From assembly GCA_041166085.1 (NCBI GenBank), contig JBEEFP010000053.1:1-64000 (forward strand): a stretch of DNA of 64,000 nucleotides, read 5' to 3'. The position numbers and the translations under genes are program-made. Positions 14,233 through 23,355 of this stretch are shown here, in pieces. Position 1 is the first letter of the stretch. Each line of letters starts with the position of its first letter. The stretch is from JBEEFP01 sp041166085 (GTDB lineage: Bacteria; Actinomycetota; Acidimicrobiia; Acidimicrobiales; JAFATL01). Below the pieces are notes generated by a model. That model was not told where the DNA came from. It saw only the letters and a list, made by a program, of their open reading frames with translations, and ran no database searches.

Positions 14233-16991
14233 GCCCGTCCCGCCGCCACCGTTGGCGCGGCCTCGCGTTCGTCGGGCTGGTGCTCGGAGCGTCCGCACTC
14301 GCGGGCGCTGCCTTCGCGTATTGGGAATCGAGCGGCAGCAGCGGCCCGGCGACGGCGGTGGCCGACTCGATGCTCGCCGGCAGCACCCCGGCGCTCGGCG
14401 GGATCAATGGCCAGGACGTCACGTTGACGTGGACAGCCAGCACAACAGCTTCCGGCGCGGCGGTGACCGGCTACACGGTTGCTCGTTACGGCGTGGCGAG
14501 TGGCGGAGCCCCGACCGCGGCGACCGGGGGGTGCGCGGGCACAGTTGCCGCGTTGACGTGCACGGAGCAGAGCGTGCCCGCTGCCACCTGGTACTACACG
14601 GTCACGCCGCGCATCAGCCTCTGGGCGGGCACCGAAAGTGGCCGGCGCTCCGTGCCCGTGGCCGCCGCGTCGTTCTCGATCACGGCGTCCCAGACGGTCA
14701 AGACCCCGGGCACCATCGCCGGAGGAGCGATCAGCAACTTCCGGAGCAGCGAGACGGTCGGGTTCCGGCTCGACACCGCGAGCGGGACGGTGCTCAGCGC
14801 CAGCACCAGCGCAGTCGACAGCAGTGGGGCGGCCAGCGGGTTCACCGTCACCGTTCCGAGCGGCCCGACCGACGGCAGCCACGTCATCGTGGCGGTCGGA
14901 ACTGGTGGGTCGCAGGCGACCAGCAACGGCTTCACGGTGGACGCGACGGCTCCGACGGGAGGGTCCGTCAGCTACACGAACGGCTATGCCACGACCGCCT
15001 CGATCGCGGTGACGATGACGAACGGGTCGGACGGCGGATCCGGCATCAACGCGGGCACGACGCAGCTCCAGCGGGCGTCGACGGCGCTCACGGGCGGAAG
15101 CTGCGGAACCTTCGGATCGTTCAACAGCGTGGGTGCCGCCGGTGCGGCGTCGCCGTACACCGATGCATCGGTGCTCTCGGGGAACTGCTACGAGTACCAG
15201 TACCTCGTCACGGACAACGTCGGGAACACCGCGACGTACTCCTCGGCCAGCGTCGTCAAGGTCGACACGTCAGCCGCCATCTTCACCGTCACGGCGTCCG
15301 GGGCCAACGTGAGTGCGACGGGCGCAACTGCGTTCTTCAAGAGCGCAGGCGCCGGCAGCTTCACCGTGACAGCGTCTGACCCCGAGTCGGGCGTCACCAG
15401 CTCGACGTTCCCGGCCGCACTCACGGGGTGGACCCCGGGCGGCAGCGGAAACGCCCGCACCTACACGCTCGGCGCCGCCACCGTGTCCAGCTCGATCGCC
15501 GTGAGCGCCACAAACGGCGCAGGCATCGCCAGCGGCAACCAGACGATCACCATCACCGTCGATGGTGCGGGGCCGGCCGTCACCGCCGGCACGATCGCTC
15601 CCATCGACAACACCACCGGTACCGGTGGGTTCGTCCACCAGGGCGGCCAGTACTACATCTACGTGGCCGCGACGGACGCCGGGAGCGGCATCGCGAGCAT
15701 CACCGCCAACGTCAGCACCGTCTCGACCGCCCAGACCGCCGTCCCCCTCGTGGCCGGCACCTACACCGTCCTCGGCACGACCTACAACTACAGGAGCGCG
15801 GCGGTGACGGCGACCAACCCCCTCGCGGCGGGCACCAAGACCTACTCCGGGACGTTCACCGACAGTGTGGGCAACGTCGTGGGGCCGACCAGCTCCAGCG
15901 TCGTCGTCGACAACACCAACCCGACGGGCTCGATCACTGCTCCGACGACCTGGGCCACGGCGTCGACCACGCTGACGTCGAGCTCGACCGACCCGGCGTC
16001 CACGAACGGCCCCGCCGGCGTGACCAGTGCCCAGTTCCAGTACTCGCCGGCGGGTGCCGGCAGCTGGACGACGATCGCAACCGACACGACCAACCCCTAC
16101 ACCGTCACCTGGGACACGACCGCGCTGACCAACGGGGGCAGCTACGACCTCCGCGCCATCACCACTGACAACGCCTCCAACACCTTCACATCTGCCACGG
16201 TCACAGTGACGGTCGACCGCACCGCTCCAGCCGCGCCTTCGACCCCGGTGCTGGCCTCGGCCAGCGACTCCGGAGTGGCGGGCGACAACCTCACCAAGGT
16301 CACGACGCCGACCTTCACGGGCACCGCCGAGGCCGGTTCGACCGTAAAGCTGTTCGACGGCGCCACCCAGGTGGGGTCGGCCACGGCCACCGGCGGCAAC
16401 TGGTCGGTCACCAGCTCGACCCTCGCGAGCGGCGCCCACACGATCACCGCGACGGCGACTGACGCGGCCGGCAACGTCTCGTCGGCGAGCGCCGGCGTGA
16501 CGGTGACCATCGATACCACCGCGCCGGCGACGAGCCTCGCCAAGCTGGCCAACGGCAGCGGAACGGCGGGCACGGCCGACACGGGTGACACGGCGACCAT
16601 CACGTTCTCCGAGCAGCTCAACGCCGCCACCTTCTGTTCGACGTGGACCAACTCGGGGACGCAGACCCTGACCAACGCCACCGTGTCCCTGACCAACGCC
16701 GGCGCCACGGACACATTGAGCGTGACGTCGTCGTCGTGCACGTTCAACTTCGGCGGCCTCGTGGTGGGTGACTACGTCTCCGCGACCGCGACGTTCACGT
16801 CCTCGACGCTCACATGGGATCCGACCGCCAAGACCTTGACCGTCACCCTCGGGACGTTCGGCTCGGGCACCCTCAAGACCGGCGTGGCGACGGCCAAGCA
16901 GAAGTACACGGCAGTGGCCGCCGTCACCGACATGGCCGCCAACGCCATGCCGACGACCACGTTCACGGATCTGGTCACCACCGGCTTCTGA
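14229..16991 (+). CDS. Large secreted multi-Ig/fibronectin-like repeat protein with SipW-type signal, third of three
   Basis: A 920-residue Thr/Ser-rich surface protein. The signal segment ends in AGAAFAYWESSG (about 24-35), a variant of the SipW-dependent motif. A fibronectin-type-III-like region follows (about 55-150: VTLTWTASTTASGAAVTGYTVARYG...TCTEQSVPAATWYYTV). Several Ig-like or Big-type repeats come next; each restarts near a TAPTGGSV, NPTGSITAP, TAPAAPSTP or TAPATSLAK linker, and one carries the classic PTFTGTAEAGSTVKLFDG core. No LPXTG-type anchor or C-terminal transmembrane helix is seen, so attachment is unexplained. Its ATG overlaps the preceding stop, so the two are co-translated. 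It is likely to be an adhesin or matrix-associated protein. Confidence 0.75.
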   Translation: MSPSRRHRWRGLAFVGLVLGASALAGAAFAYWESSGSSGPATAVADSMLAGSTPALGGINGQDVTLTWTASTTASGAAVTGYTVARYGVASGGAPTAATGGCAGTVAALTCTEQSVPAATWYYTVTPRISLWAGTESGRRSVPVAAASFSITASQTVKTPGTIAGGAISNFRSSETVGFRLDTASGTVLSASTSAVDSSGAASGFTVTVPSGPTDGSHVIVAVGTGGSQATSNGFTVDATAPTGGSVSYTNGYATTASIAVTMTNGSDGGSGINAGTTQLQRASTALTGGSCGTFGSFNSVGAAGAASPYTDASVLSGNCYEYQYLVTDNVGNTATYSSASVVKVDTSAAIFTVTASGANVSATGATAFFKSAGAGSFTVTASDPESGVTSSTFPAALTGWTPGGSGNARTYTLGAATVSSSIAVSATNGAGIASGNQTITITVDGAGPAVTAGTIAPIDNTTGTGGFVHQGGQYYIYVAATDAGSGIASITANVSTVSTAQTAVPLVAGTYTVLGTTYNYRSAAVTATNPLAAGTKTYSGTFTDSVGNVVGPTSSSVVVDNTNPTGSITAPTTWATASTTLTSSSTDPASTNGPAGVTSAQFQYSPAGAGSWTTIATDTTNPYTVTWDTTALTNGGSYDLRAITTDNASNTFTSATVTVTVDRTAPAAPSTPVLASASDSGVAGDNLTKVTTPTFTGTAEAGSTVKLFDGATQVGSATATGGNWSVTSSTLASGAHTITATATDAAGNVSSASAGVTVTIDTTAPATSLAKLANGSGTAGTADTGDTATITFSEQLNAATFCSTWTNSGTQTLTNATVSLTNAGATDTLSVTSSSCTFNFGGLVVGDYVSATATFTSSTLTWDPTAKTLTVTLGTFGSGTLKTGVATAKQKYTAVAAVTDMAANAMPTTTFTDLVTTGF

Positions 16992-17026
16992 CGCCGCGCT
17001 CGCGCGTGTAGCAAGATCCTGCCTCC

Positions 17027-17896
17027 ATGCCCTTGGTGGTCGTCGTCGGCAGCGTGAACATGGACGCAGTCGCGCGCGTCGACCATCTGCCCCTGCCGGG
17101 TGAGACCGTCGGTGACGCCGATCTGTCCTGGTTCGCTGGGGGCAAGGGCGCCAACCAGGCCGTCGCGGCGGAGCGTCAGGGCTCGGCGACCGCGCTGGTC
17201 GCGGCGTTGGGGCAGGACGACACAGGGCGGTCGCTGCGCGAGCTGCTCGCCGGCGAAGGCGTGGACGTGAGCGCGGTCACGCTCGAGCCCCAGGTGGCCA
17301 CTGGCTTGGCCATGATCGCTGTCGACGTCACCGGCGCCAACACGATCGTGGTCGCCCCCGGGTCGAACCGCGCGCTGTCGCCCGCCCACGTCGAAGCGGC
17401 CGCCGATCTCATCGCGTCGGCCGCCGTGGTCGTGTGTCAGCTCGAGATCCCCCTCGCCACGGTGACGAGGGCCTTCCAGCTCGCCCGTGAGGCCGGCGCA
17501 CTCACCGTCCTCAACCCGTCGCCGGCCCAGCCGCTCCCGGACGAGCTCCTGGCGCTGGCGGATGTCGTCGTCGCCAACGAGGTCGAGGCCGCGCAGCTGC
17601 CGCCGACGTCGTCGTGCGCCGTCGTCGTGACCATGGGCGAGCGGGGAGCGGTCCTCCGCGAGAAGGATGCCGTCACGAGCTACCCGAGCTTCCGGGTCGT
17701 CGCCGTCGACTCGACCGGCGCCGGGGACGCGTTCTGCGGCGCGCTGGCCGCCGGCCTCGCGGCTGGGCGGGACCTCCGCGACGCCGTGTCGACAGCGGTG
17801 GCAGCCGGTGCGGTCGCCGTCACCCGTGCCGGCGCGCTGCCGTCCATGCCCACAGCCGCCGAGGTGGCCGCGCTGCTCGAGGGGGCTGCTCGATGA
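17027..17896 (+). CDS. rbsK: Ribokinase-like PfkB-family sugar kinase
   Basis: Carbohydrate kinase of the PfkB family, 289 residues. It has the N-terminal signature WFAGGKGANQAVAAERQG (GGK at 38-40) and the C-terminal DSTGAGDAFCGALAAGLA with catalytic base D234. GSVNMDAVARVDHLPLPGETV at the start is typical of ribokinase. Its stop overlaps the ATG of the GH84 gene (ATGA), so the physiological substrate may be a sugar released by that enzyme rather than ribose. The symbol is by similarity only. Confidence 0.85.
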   Translation: MPLVVVVGSVNMDAVARVDHLPLPGETVGDADLSWFAGGKGANQAVAAERQGSATALVAALGQDDTGRSLRELLAGEGVDVSAVTLEPQVATGLAMIAVDVTGANTIVVAPGSNRALSPAHVEAAADLIASAAVVVCQLEIPLATVTRAFQLAREAGALTVLNPSPAQPLPDELLALADVVVANEVEAAQLPPTSSCAVVVTMGERGAVLREKDAVTSYPSFRVVAVDSTGAGDAFCGALAAGLAAGRDLRDAVSTAVAAGAVAVTRAGALPSMPTAAEVAALLEGAAR

Positions 17897-19173
17897 CGCG
17901 GTGGTTGGGCGTGGTCGAGGGCTTCTACGGTCCGCCGCTTTCCCACGAGGACCGCCTCGACCTGCTGGCGTGGGTCAGCCGCTGGGGCTTCTCGTGCTAC
18001 GGCTACGCGCCGAAGGACGAGCCGCTCCATCGGGTGCGCTGGCGCGAGCCGTACGGCGACGACGACCGGGAGCGCTTCGGGGAGCTCCTCGCGCGGGGCC
18101 GGGAGGTCGGTGTCGAGGTCGCGCTCGTCCTGTCGCCGGGCCTCGACTGGCAGGCGGGAGACGAGGAGGCACTCGTCGCCAAGCTGCAGGTGTTCCGCGA
18201 CCTCGGCGCCCAGGTCCTCGGCGTGGCGTGGGACGACGTGCCACCGGGCGGCGCCGATCTCGGCAGGACGCACGGCCGCGCCGTCGCCGCCGCCGTCGAG
18301 GCGCTCGACGACGGTGTGCGGTGGATCACGTGCCCGACGGACTACGCCACCGCGACGGTGACGCCCTACCTGCAGCAGTACGCGGCCACCGTCCCTTCCC
18401 ACGTCGAGATCATGTGGACGGGGCCGTCGATCGTGAGCCCCTCGGTATCGCTCGACGACGTCGAGCGCATCGCTTCGGGACTCGGGCGTCCGCCGCTGTT
18501 CGCCGAGAACTTCCCGGTCAACGACGGGGCCATGAGCGACGTGCTGCACCTCGGTCCGTACCCCGTGCGGCCGGCCGAGCTCGTGGCCGCAACGAGCGGC
18601 GTGTTCTGCAACCTCATGCCCCGGTCGCGCGCCAGCTGGTTGGGACTGGCGCTGGCCGCCCGCTTCTGGACCGACCCCGAGGGCGATCGCGAGCAGGCGC
18701 GGCGGGAGGTGGTGGCCGAGATCCCAGGCCTGGCGCCGCTGGCGCGGGCCTGCCGTTCGTGGGCCGGTGCCCCTGACGTCGACGCCGAGCTCGACGCATG
18801 GGCCGACGCCGCCATCGCTGGCGAAGACACCCGCTTGTGGGACTACCTCGTCGCCGGTTGCCGCGACGGCCTCGACCCTCGCTTGGCCGCCGAGCTCGAG
18901 CCGTGGCTCGACCAGTGGGACGCCGAGTCCCAAGCCATGCAGTTCGCCCTGCAGCTGTTGCGCCAGCGGCCTGGTCGGCCAGCCGACTTGGCATTCGTCA
19001 CCTCAGAGCTGTGGCGACGGGCCCGCACGATGCGCGCTCAGGTCTTCGGCGTGCGGTGGGCGTACTACCCCGTCACGGAATGGGCCGACGGCCGCTTCCA
19101 CGCCGTGCCGGCCGCGCTGCAGATGGGGGAGAACCTCACCGACCGGCTGTGCCGCATCGCCCTCACCGGGTGA
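17893..19173 (+). CDS. GH84-type beta-N-acetylglucosaminidase
   Basis: Glycoside hydrolase of the O-GlcNAcase/NAGidase family, removing terminal beta-GlcNAc by substrate-assisted catalysis. The start is characteristic (WLGVVEGFYGPPLSHEDR), followed by CYGYAPKDEPLHR. The catalytic aspartate pair is D114-D115 in LGVAWDDVPPGG. FAENFPVNDGAMSDVLHLGPYPVR around residue 210 matches the sugar-binding region. No signal peptide is present, so it should act in the cytoplasm on imported glycosides. The gene is coupled to the PfkB kinase upstream. Together with nagA it points to GlcNAc-conjugate catabolism. Confidence 0.87.
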   Translation: MTRWLGVVEGFYGPPLSHEDRLDLLAWVSRWGFSCYGYAPKDEPLHRVRWREPYGDDDRERFGELLARGREVGVEVALVLSPGLDWQAGDEEALVAKLQVFRDLGAQVLGVAWDDVPPGGADLGRTHGRAVAAAVEALDDGVRWITCPTDYATATVTPYLQQYAATVPSHVEIMWTGPSIVSPSVSLDDVERIASGLGRPPLFAENFPVNDGAMSDVLHLGPYPVRPAELVAATSGVFCNLMPRSRASWLGLALAARFWTDPEGDREQARREVVAEIPGLAPLARACRSWAGAPDVDAELDAWADAAIAGEDTRLWDYLVAGCRDGLDPRLAAELEPWLDQWDAESQAMQFALQLLRQRPGRPADLAFVTSELWRRARTMRAQVFGVRWAYYPVTEWADGRFHAVPAALQMGENLTDRLCRIALTG

Positions 19174-19201
19174 CGTGCCGGCAAATCCACGACAACCCGA
19201 T

Positions 19202-19250
19202 GACTTTGCGTTGATTTCCCGCGCATAGTCCGGGAAATCGCCGCAAAGTC
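19202..19250. terminator. Long AT-richer hairpin after the GH84 gene
   Basis: Two 9-bp perfect blocks on each side (GACTTTGCG/CGCAAAGTC and GATTTCCCG/CGGGAAATC), separated by a 2-nt mismatch, close a 9-nt loop. This 20-bp arm lies in the 163-bp gap between the GH84 stop and the hydrolase start. No U-tract follows. A terminator for the GH84 transcript is most likely, insulating the operator-controlled promoter downstream. Confidence 0.6.
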
Positions 19251-19282
19251 GTGATGGCGCGCGTGACTTGCGGCAATCGCGC

Positions 19283-19305
19283 ATTTGTATGTAATTTTTG
19301 CAAAT
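19283..19305 (+). promoter_or_regulatory. Putative ROK-repressor operator, site 1
   Basis: TTTGTATGTA followed by five bases and TGCA, matching the other two sites at 25626 and 39799 (consensus TTTGTAwGTA-N5-TGCA). The outer TTTG and CAAA form an inverted repeat. TAATTT (19292-19297), a TANNNT -10 candidate, lies inside it, so a bound repressor would block transcription of the hydrolase and PHP-esterase genes. Confidence 0.6.
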
Positions 19306-19336
19306 CGAGGGGACTGGGACGCTGGGGGCGTCGCTC

Positions 19337-20167
19337 GTGCCGACGGCGGCGGGGCCGATCGAGGCGGCAGTGGTCGGTGCAGGGCCGGCCGTCTTGCTCG
19401 TGCACGGCACGCCCGGGTCGTGGCGCCAGCTGGAGCCCCTCGCTGACGCGCTCATGGCCGGGCACACCGCCGTGCTCGTCTCCCGACCCGGCTACGGCGC
19501 CACACCGCTGGGCGCGGGTCGCACGCCCGATGACCAGGCCGATGCGTACGCGGCGTTGCTCGATGCCATGGCCTTTGATCGCGTCGCGGTCGTCGGCGTC
19601 TCGGGTGGCGGCCCCTCGGCCGCCGCCTTCGCGGCGCGCCACCCGGATCGAACGGCCGCACTCGTCCTCTGCTGCCCGTTGGCGGTCGACCGCTTCCCTG
19701 TGGGACTCGCGATGCGGGTGGCTGCGCTTCCCGGCGTGGGGGAGATGCTGACCGCACTGATGCGCACGCGGCGCCGGCGCACGCTGTCCGACCCGACCGC
19801 CCTCGAGAAGCTGATGCGCTCCGAGCTCTCGCCGGCCGAGGCGGACGGTCTCGATGACGACATGCGCGCGGCCATGGTGCGCTTCTACCGCAGCCACCTC
19901 GACGCGCCGCCGGGCTTGGCCGGCTTCCGCAACGACCTGGCCCAGGTGCGCGCCGGTCACCGGCTCGTCGGTGACGTGACGGCCCTGACGCTCGTGCTCC
20001 ATGGCGACGCCGACACGGTCGTTCCCGTCGAACACGGGCGCGCCTACGCCGACGCCATCGCCGGCTCCACATTCGAGGTGCTGGCCGGCGCCAGCCACGG
20101 TTTCCTGCTCACCCGCTCGGCCGGTGCGACGCCCCGGCTCGTGCGCTTCATCGAGGAGCACCCATGA
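19337..20167 (+). CDS. Alpha/beta-fold hydrolase
   Basis: Cytoplasmic alpha/beta hydrolase of about 276 residues. The oxyanion region is VLLVHGTPGSWRQ, the nucleophile elbow VVGVSGGGPSAAAFAARHPDRT (Ser in GVSGGG), the acidic residue probably in LVLHGDADTVVP, and the catalytic histidine in ASHGFLL near the C-terminus. GTG 19337 is chosen; an in-frame TTG at 19298 would lie inside the operator motif and is unlikely. The stop overlaps the next gene (ATGA). Substrate is unknown, but the shared operator suggests a part in the sugar regulon. Confidence 0.82.
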   Translation: MPTAAGPIEAAVVGAGPAVLLVHGTPGSWRQLEPLADALMAGHTAVLVSRPGYGATPLGAGRTPDDQADAYAALLDAMAFDRVAVVGVSGGGPSAAAFAARHPDRTAALVLCCPLAVDRFPVGLAMRVAALPGVGEMLTALMRTRRRRTLSDPTALEKLMRSELSPAEADGLDDDMRAAMVRFYRSHLDAPPGLAGFRNDLAQVRAGHRLVGDVTALTLVLHGDADTVVPVEHGRAYADAIAGSTFEVLAGASHGFLLTRSAGATPRLVRFIEEHP

Positions 20168-21342
20168 TCCGCCGTCTCGCCATCGCCGCTGGTCTTGTGG
20201 CCGCCGGGTTCCACTTCGGTCCGGCGCGAGCCGTTGACGTGACCACGCCGGTCGTGCCCACCCATGGGTACCGCGCCCTCGTCGGGCCCATGCACGAGCA
20301 CAGCGACTACTCCGACGGCTACCCCGGTGCCACGCCGGAGACGGTGTTCGCCTCGGGCAAGGACCTCGGCAACGACTTCCTCGCCATCAGCGACCACTCC
20401 GACACCCTCGGCCTTCCCGTCGTCGCGAGTGACTACTGCCTCGGTGCCGGTGTCGTCGACTGTCCTGGCGGCGACTCGTCCCGTCCCGTCAACGCGCTGC
20501 GGAAGTGGGATGCCACCGCCGAGTACGCGGCGGAGGCGACGACGGCGGACTTCAAGGCCATCCGGGGCTTCGAGTGGACGTCGGATCGCTACGGCCACAT
20601 CAACGTCTACTTCTCGAAGAACTACGCCAACGCGAAGGTCGACGGCGGCTACGCCACCATGCAGGCCTTCTACCAGTGGTTCACCCGTGCGCCCGAGCTG
20701 GCGGGAGGCGCGGACGGCCTCGCCACCTTCAACCACCCCGGTGACAAGAAGCTGCAGGTCGTCGGCGGTTCGGATCCGGGCGTGAACTGGGACGACTTCG
20801 CCTACGAACCCACGGCCGACGACCGCATGGTGGGCATCGAGCTCTACAACACCAGGGCCGAGTACGGCGACTACTACGTGCACGCCCTCGACAAGGGCTG
20901 GCACCTCGGCGCCGTCGGAGCCGAGGACCTGGGCCACAAGCGGGGCGACGATTGGGGCGGGCCGGGCTGGGCCAAGACCGTCATCCTCGCCTCCACCAAC
21001 GACCCGGCCGACATCCGCGCCGCCATGGCCGCCCGCCGCTTCTACGCCGTGGAGCGGCCCGGCACCCGACTCGACTTCACCGTCGACGACGCGGTGATGG
21101 GAGCCCGTCTGACCCGCGCCGCCGGCACGTTGCTGCACCTGACTGCTGCGGTGAACAGCGCCGACACCGTCCTCGAGGTCGTCACGAGCGGCGGCGCCGT
21201 CGTCGCCACCGGTACGGGCACCCTCGACGCAACGGTGCCCGCCCCCGCGAGCGCGTCCTGGTACTTCGTGCGGGCCCGCGGCGGGACCAACAACGGGTCC
21301 ATCGCCTACAGCAGCCCGGTATGGGTGACGCCCGCCGGCTGA
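20164..21342 (+). CDS. Secreted PHP-type (CehA/McbA-like) metallo-phosphoesterase/esterase
   Basis: Exported protein with a cleavable signal (RRLAIAAGLVAAGFHFGPARA, residues 3-23). A PHP metallo-hydrolase domain starts with GPMHEHSDYSDGYPG (H44, H46) and continues with FLAISDHSDTLG, FEWTSDRYGHINVYF and FNHPGD, the usual metal-ligand blocks. CehA/McbA relatives hydrolyse phosphoesters or carbamates. Residues 290-392 form a C-terminal beta-domain typical of this group. Translation is coupled to the hydrolase. It ends 4 bp from the convergent propeller gene. Confidence 0.8.
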   Translation: MIRRLAIAAGLVAAGFHFGPARAVDVTTPVVPTHGYRALVGPMHEHSDYSDGYPGATPETVFASGKDLGNDFLAISDHSDTLGLPVVASDYCLGAGVVDCPGGDSSRPVNALRKWDATAEYAAEATTADFKAIRGFEWTSDRYGHINVYFSKNYANAKVDGGYATMQAFYQWFTRAPELAGGADGLATFNHPGDKKLQVVGGSDPGVNWDDFAYEPTADDRMVGIELYNTRAEYGDYYVHALDKGWHLGAVGAEDLGHKRGDDWGGPGWAKTVILASTNDPADIRAAMAARRFYAVERPGTRLDFTVDDAVMGARLTRAAGTLLHLTAAVNSADTVLEVVTSGGAVVATGTGTLDATVPAPASASWYFVRARGGTNNGSIAYSSPVWVTPAG

Positions 21343-21346
21343 CGGC

Positions 21347-22243
21347 TCAGCTGCAGGGCGTGAGCGCGAAGTGGTGCAGGCTGCTGCGGATCTTCGTGTA
21401 ATCGGTGTTGTCGTGGATGAAGATCACGTGCATCTGCGCCCCGTCGGGGGTGGGGCGGAAGGCGAGGCCCTCCATCTCGCCGGCCCAGCCGAGCGAGAAC
21501 AGCCTGCTGGCCTGGCCGGTCGACAGGTCGATCTTCCACACGGACTTGGTGGCGTCGTCGCGCGTGGCGTAGAGCTGGCCGTCGAACAACTTGGCCCCCT
21601 GGATGCGTGACAGGCGCTCGCCCGTCGCCGTCTGCAAGGGGATGAAGCGCAAGAAGCGCATCTGGAGATCGAAGACGTTGATGCGGTCGTGGGGCATGTC
21701 CCACTCGGCGGTGTACACCTCGCCCGCGGCGCCGTTCACGGCGACCCACGGGACGCCCGCCGCGTGCAGGTCGAGCGGCAACGGATACCGCTCGCCGGTG
21801 GGGAGCAGGCTCTTGGCGTCGTAGAGCGCGATGTACGGGTGCTGGTACTCGGGATCGTTGAACGGCCCCTCGCTGCCGTCCTCGATGGGGGCGTACACCT
21901 TGCCGTCGAACACGTCGACGTCGCCGATGTGGGTGTTGGCGACGTGGTTCGTGCCGTCGAGGTTGATGCTCGGCTCGGTGAAGTTGCTCGGCGGCCACGT
22001 GGCGACGGCCTCGGTGCGGTAGGCGTCGTCGGTCCGCTCGAGCCCCCCCTGCCACGAGAACACCCAGCCCGTTCCGTCCGTCGACACACCCTGGGAGCGC
22101 AGGAGACCGCCCGGGAGCGGGAACGACTCGGCCCCGATCTCGTGCCATGTCTCCACGCAGGTGGGATCGGCGGCTCGCGCCGGCGCGACAAGCACGCCCC
22201 CGGCCAGGACGGCGATGACGGCAGCAGCGGCTCGGATCTTCAC
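21347..22243 (-). CDS. Secreted beta-propeller protein of unknown function
   Basis: A 298-residue exported protein with a signal peptide (residues 2-24, ending APARAADP). The mature part repeats strand-rich blocks such as SQGVSTDGTGWVFSW, HIGDVDVFDGKVYAPIEDG, VAVNGAAGEVYTAEWD, IQGAKLFDGQLYATRDD and MEGLAFRPTPDGAQMHV. These resemble a five- or six-bladed propeller with YVTN/SMP-30-like character. The GTG start overlaps the stop of the ceramidase-like gene. It is the last gene of the minus-strand operon that begins at the shared operator, so a periplasmic or extracellular carbohydrate-related role is plausible. Confidence 0.7.
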   Translation of the reverse strand: MKIRAAAAVIAVLAGGVLVAPARAADPTCVETWHEIGAESFPLPGGLLRSQGVSTDGTGWVFSWQGGLERTDDAYRTEAVATWPPSNFTEPSINLDGTNHVANTHIGDVDVFDGKVYAPIEDGSEGPFNDPEYQHPYIALYDAKSLLPTGERYPLPLDLHAAGVPWVAVNGAAGEVYTAEWDMPHDRINVFDLQMRFLRFIPLQTATGERLSRIQGAKLFDGQLYATRDDATKSVWKIDLSTGQASRLFSLGWAGEMEGLAFRPTPDGAQMHVIFIHDNTDYTKIRSSLHHFALTPCS

Positions 22244-23355
22244 GGCACCTCCAGCAGTGCGTGCAGCACGGCGAGCACGAAGGGCTCGCCGTACCCGACG
22301 GATTCCTCGTAGCCCTCGCCGAAGGGCTGGGGCAGGTAGCCCTGCCAGACAGGCGAGAGCCCGGCCATGAGGACACGGCCGGCGCGGGCGTCCTCCACCG
22401 CGCGCCCGAAGGCGCAGAACGCCTCGCCCGGGACTGACACGAAGCGGATGTCGCCGATCTCCCACTCGACCAGCTCGACCGGCAGCGGGCCCGACGTGCC
22501 GAGCAGCATGGTGAGCGGCGTCTCGCCGAGCGGCCCGTCGATGACACGATGGGCCACGACCCGCACGCCGTCGGGCACGGGTTCCGCGGCAGGAAGCACC
22601 TCGAGGGTCGCAGCTGCGATGTGTTCGCCCAGCTGCTGGGCCTCGTCGAAGTCGCCGTGCTCGTCCGGATGCTCGTGAGGTCGGGGGTTGACGTCGCCCA
22701 GCGCCCCTGACAGGAGGACGGTCGTGCCGCCGTGTGTTGCTTCGAGCAACCGGCGGAACGGACCGACCCAGTCCGTCGACACGGCCAGGCATGCGGGTCC
22801 GAGGGCGACCGGATGGATGGCGATGTTGGCGAGTGTCCCGACGGTCGTCCGGTCGGCGCGACGAGCGTCGAGGAGCGCGAAGGACGGGTCGTAGGGGAGT
22901 CCCCGGCGGTTGATCGACAGCCCGTCGGGTAGCGGCGCCCTGACGTAGCGCAGCTCGACCTCCTCGGCGCCGTCGCGTGCGGCGGCGGCCGCGGCGACGC
23001 AGCCGTCGGTGAGGATGCGGTCGTAACCGTCGGGGGTCGGCCACCCCAGCCGCTCGGCGCCCGCTATCGCGCTCGGACCGGCGTGGGTGTGGGTACAGGC
23101 CGTCAGCACCCTGTCGCGACCGAGCCCGAGGGCGTCGCCCACCGCGTCACGCACGGGGTCGGCGAACTCGGCCGACATGCCGAGGAGGTCGCACACCACG
23201 AGGCACACGGCGGTGCCGCCGTCCGAGAGCCAGACGGCGCGCGCTTCGAGATCGTCGTGCACGCGCGTGGCCGGGGCGTGGCGGTCGCCGAAGCCGGCGA
23301 GCTGCACCGGGACGGGCGGGGTGATCACCGCGTGGCCAAAACCGGCCCGTGTCAT
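22240..23355 (-). CDS. Neutral/alkaline ceramidase-like (N-terminal domain) hydrolase
   Basis: A 371-residue protein resembling the catalytic domain of neutral/alkaline non-lysosomal ceramidases: FGHAVITPPVPVQLAGFGDR at the start, VVCDLLGMSAEFADPVRDAV, ACTHTHAGPSAI (zinc ligands) near residue 88, and GALGDVNPR with a following histidine region. There is no signal peptide and no C-terminal Ig-like ceramidase domain, so a cytoplasmic amidase acting on a sugar or cyclitol amide is more likely than a true ceramidase. Such homologs often sit in sugar catabolic loci. It is flanked by overlapping starts and stops within the DegT/Gfo operon. Confidence 0.72.
   Translation of the reverse strand: MTRAGFGHAVITPPVPVQLAGFGDRHAPATRVHDDLEARAVWLSDGGTAVCLVVCDLLGMSAEFADPVRDAVGDALGLGRDRVLTACTHTHAGPSAIAGAERLGWPTPDGYDRILTDGCVAAAAAARDGAEEVELRYVRAPLPDGLSINRRGLPYDPSFALLDARRADRTTVGTLANIAIHPVALGPACLAVSTDWVGPFRRLLEATHGGTTVLLSGALGDVNPRPHEHPDEHGDFDEAQQLGEHIAAATLEVLPAAEPVPDGVRVVAHRVIDGPLGETPLTMLLGTSGPLPVELVEWEIGDIRFVSVPGEAFCAFGRAVEDARAGRVLMAGLSPVWQGYLPQPFGEGYEESVGYGEPFVLAVLHALLEVP

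Noticed and set aside
19298..20167. TTG start for the alpha/beta hydrolase
   Set aside because: The TTG lies inside the operator/-10 motif; GTG 19337 leaves a usable leader and a complete domain.
22240..23355. True ceramidase
   Set aside because: No signal peptide and no C-terminal Ig-like domain, and the neighbours are sugar-metabolism genes.
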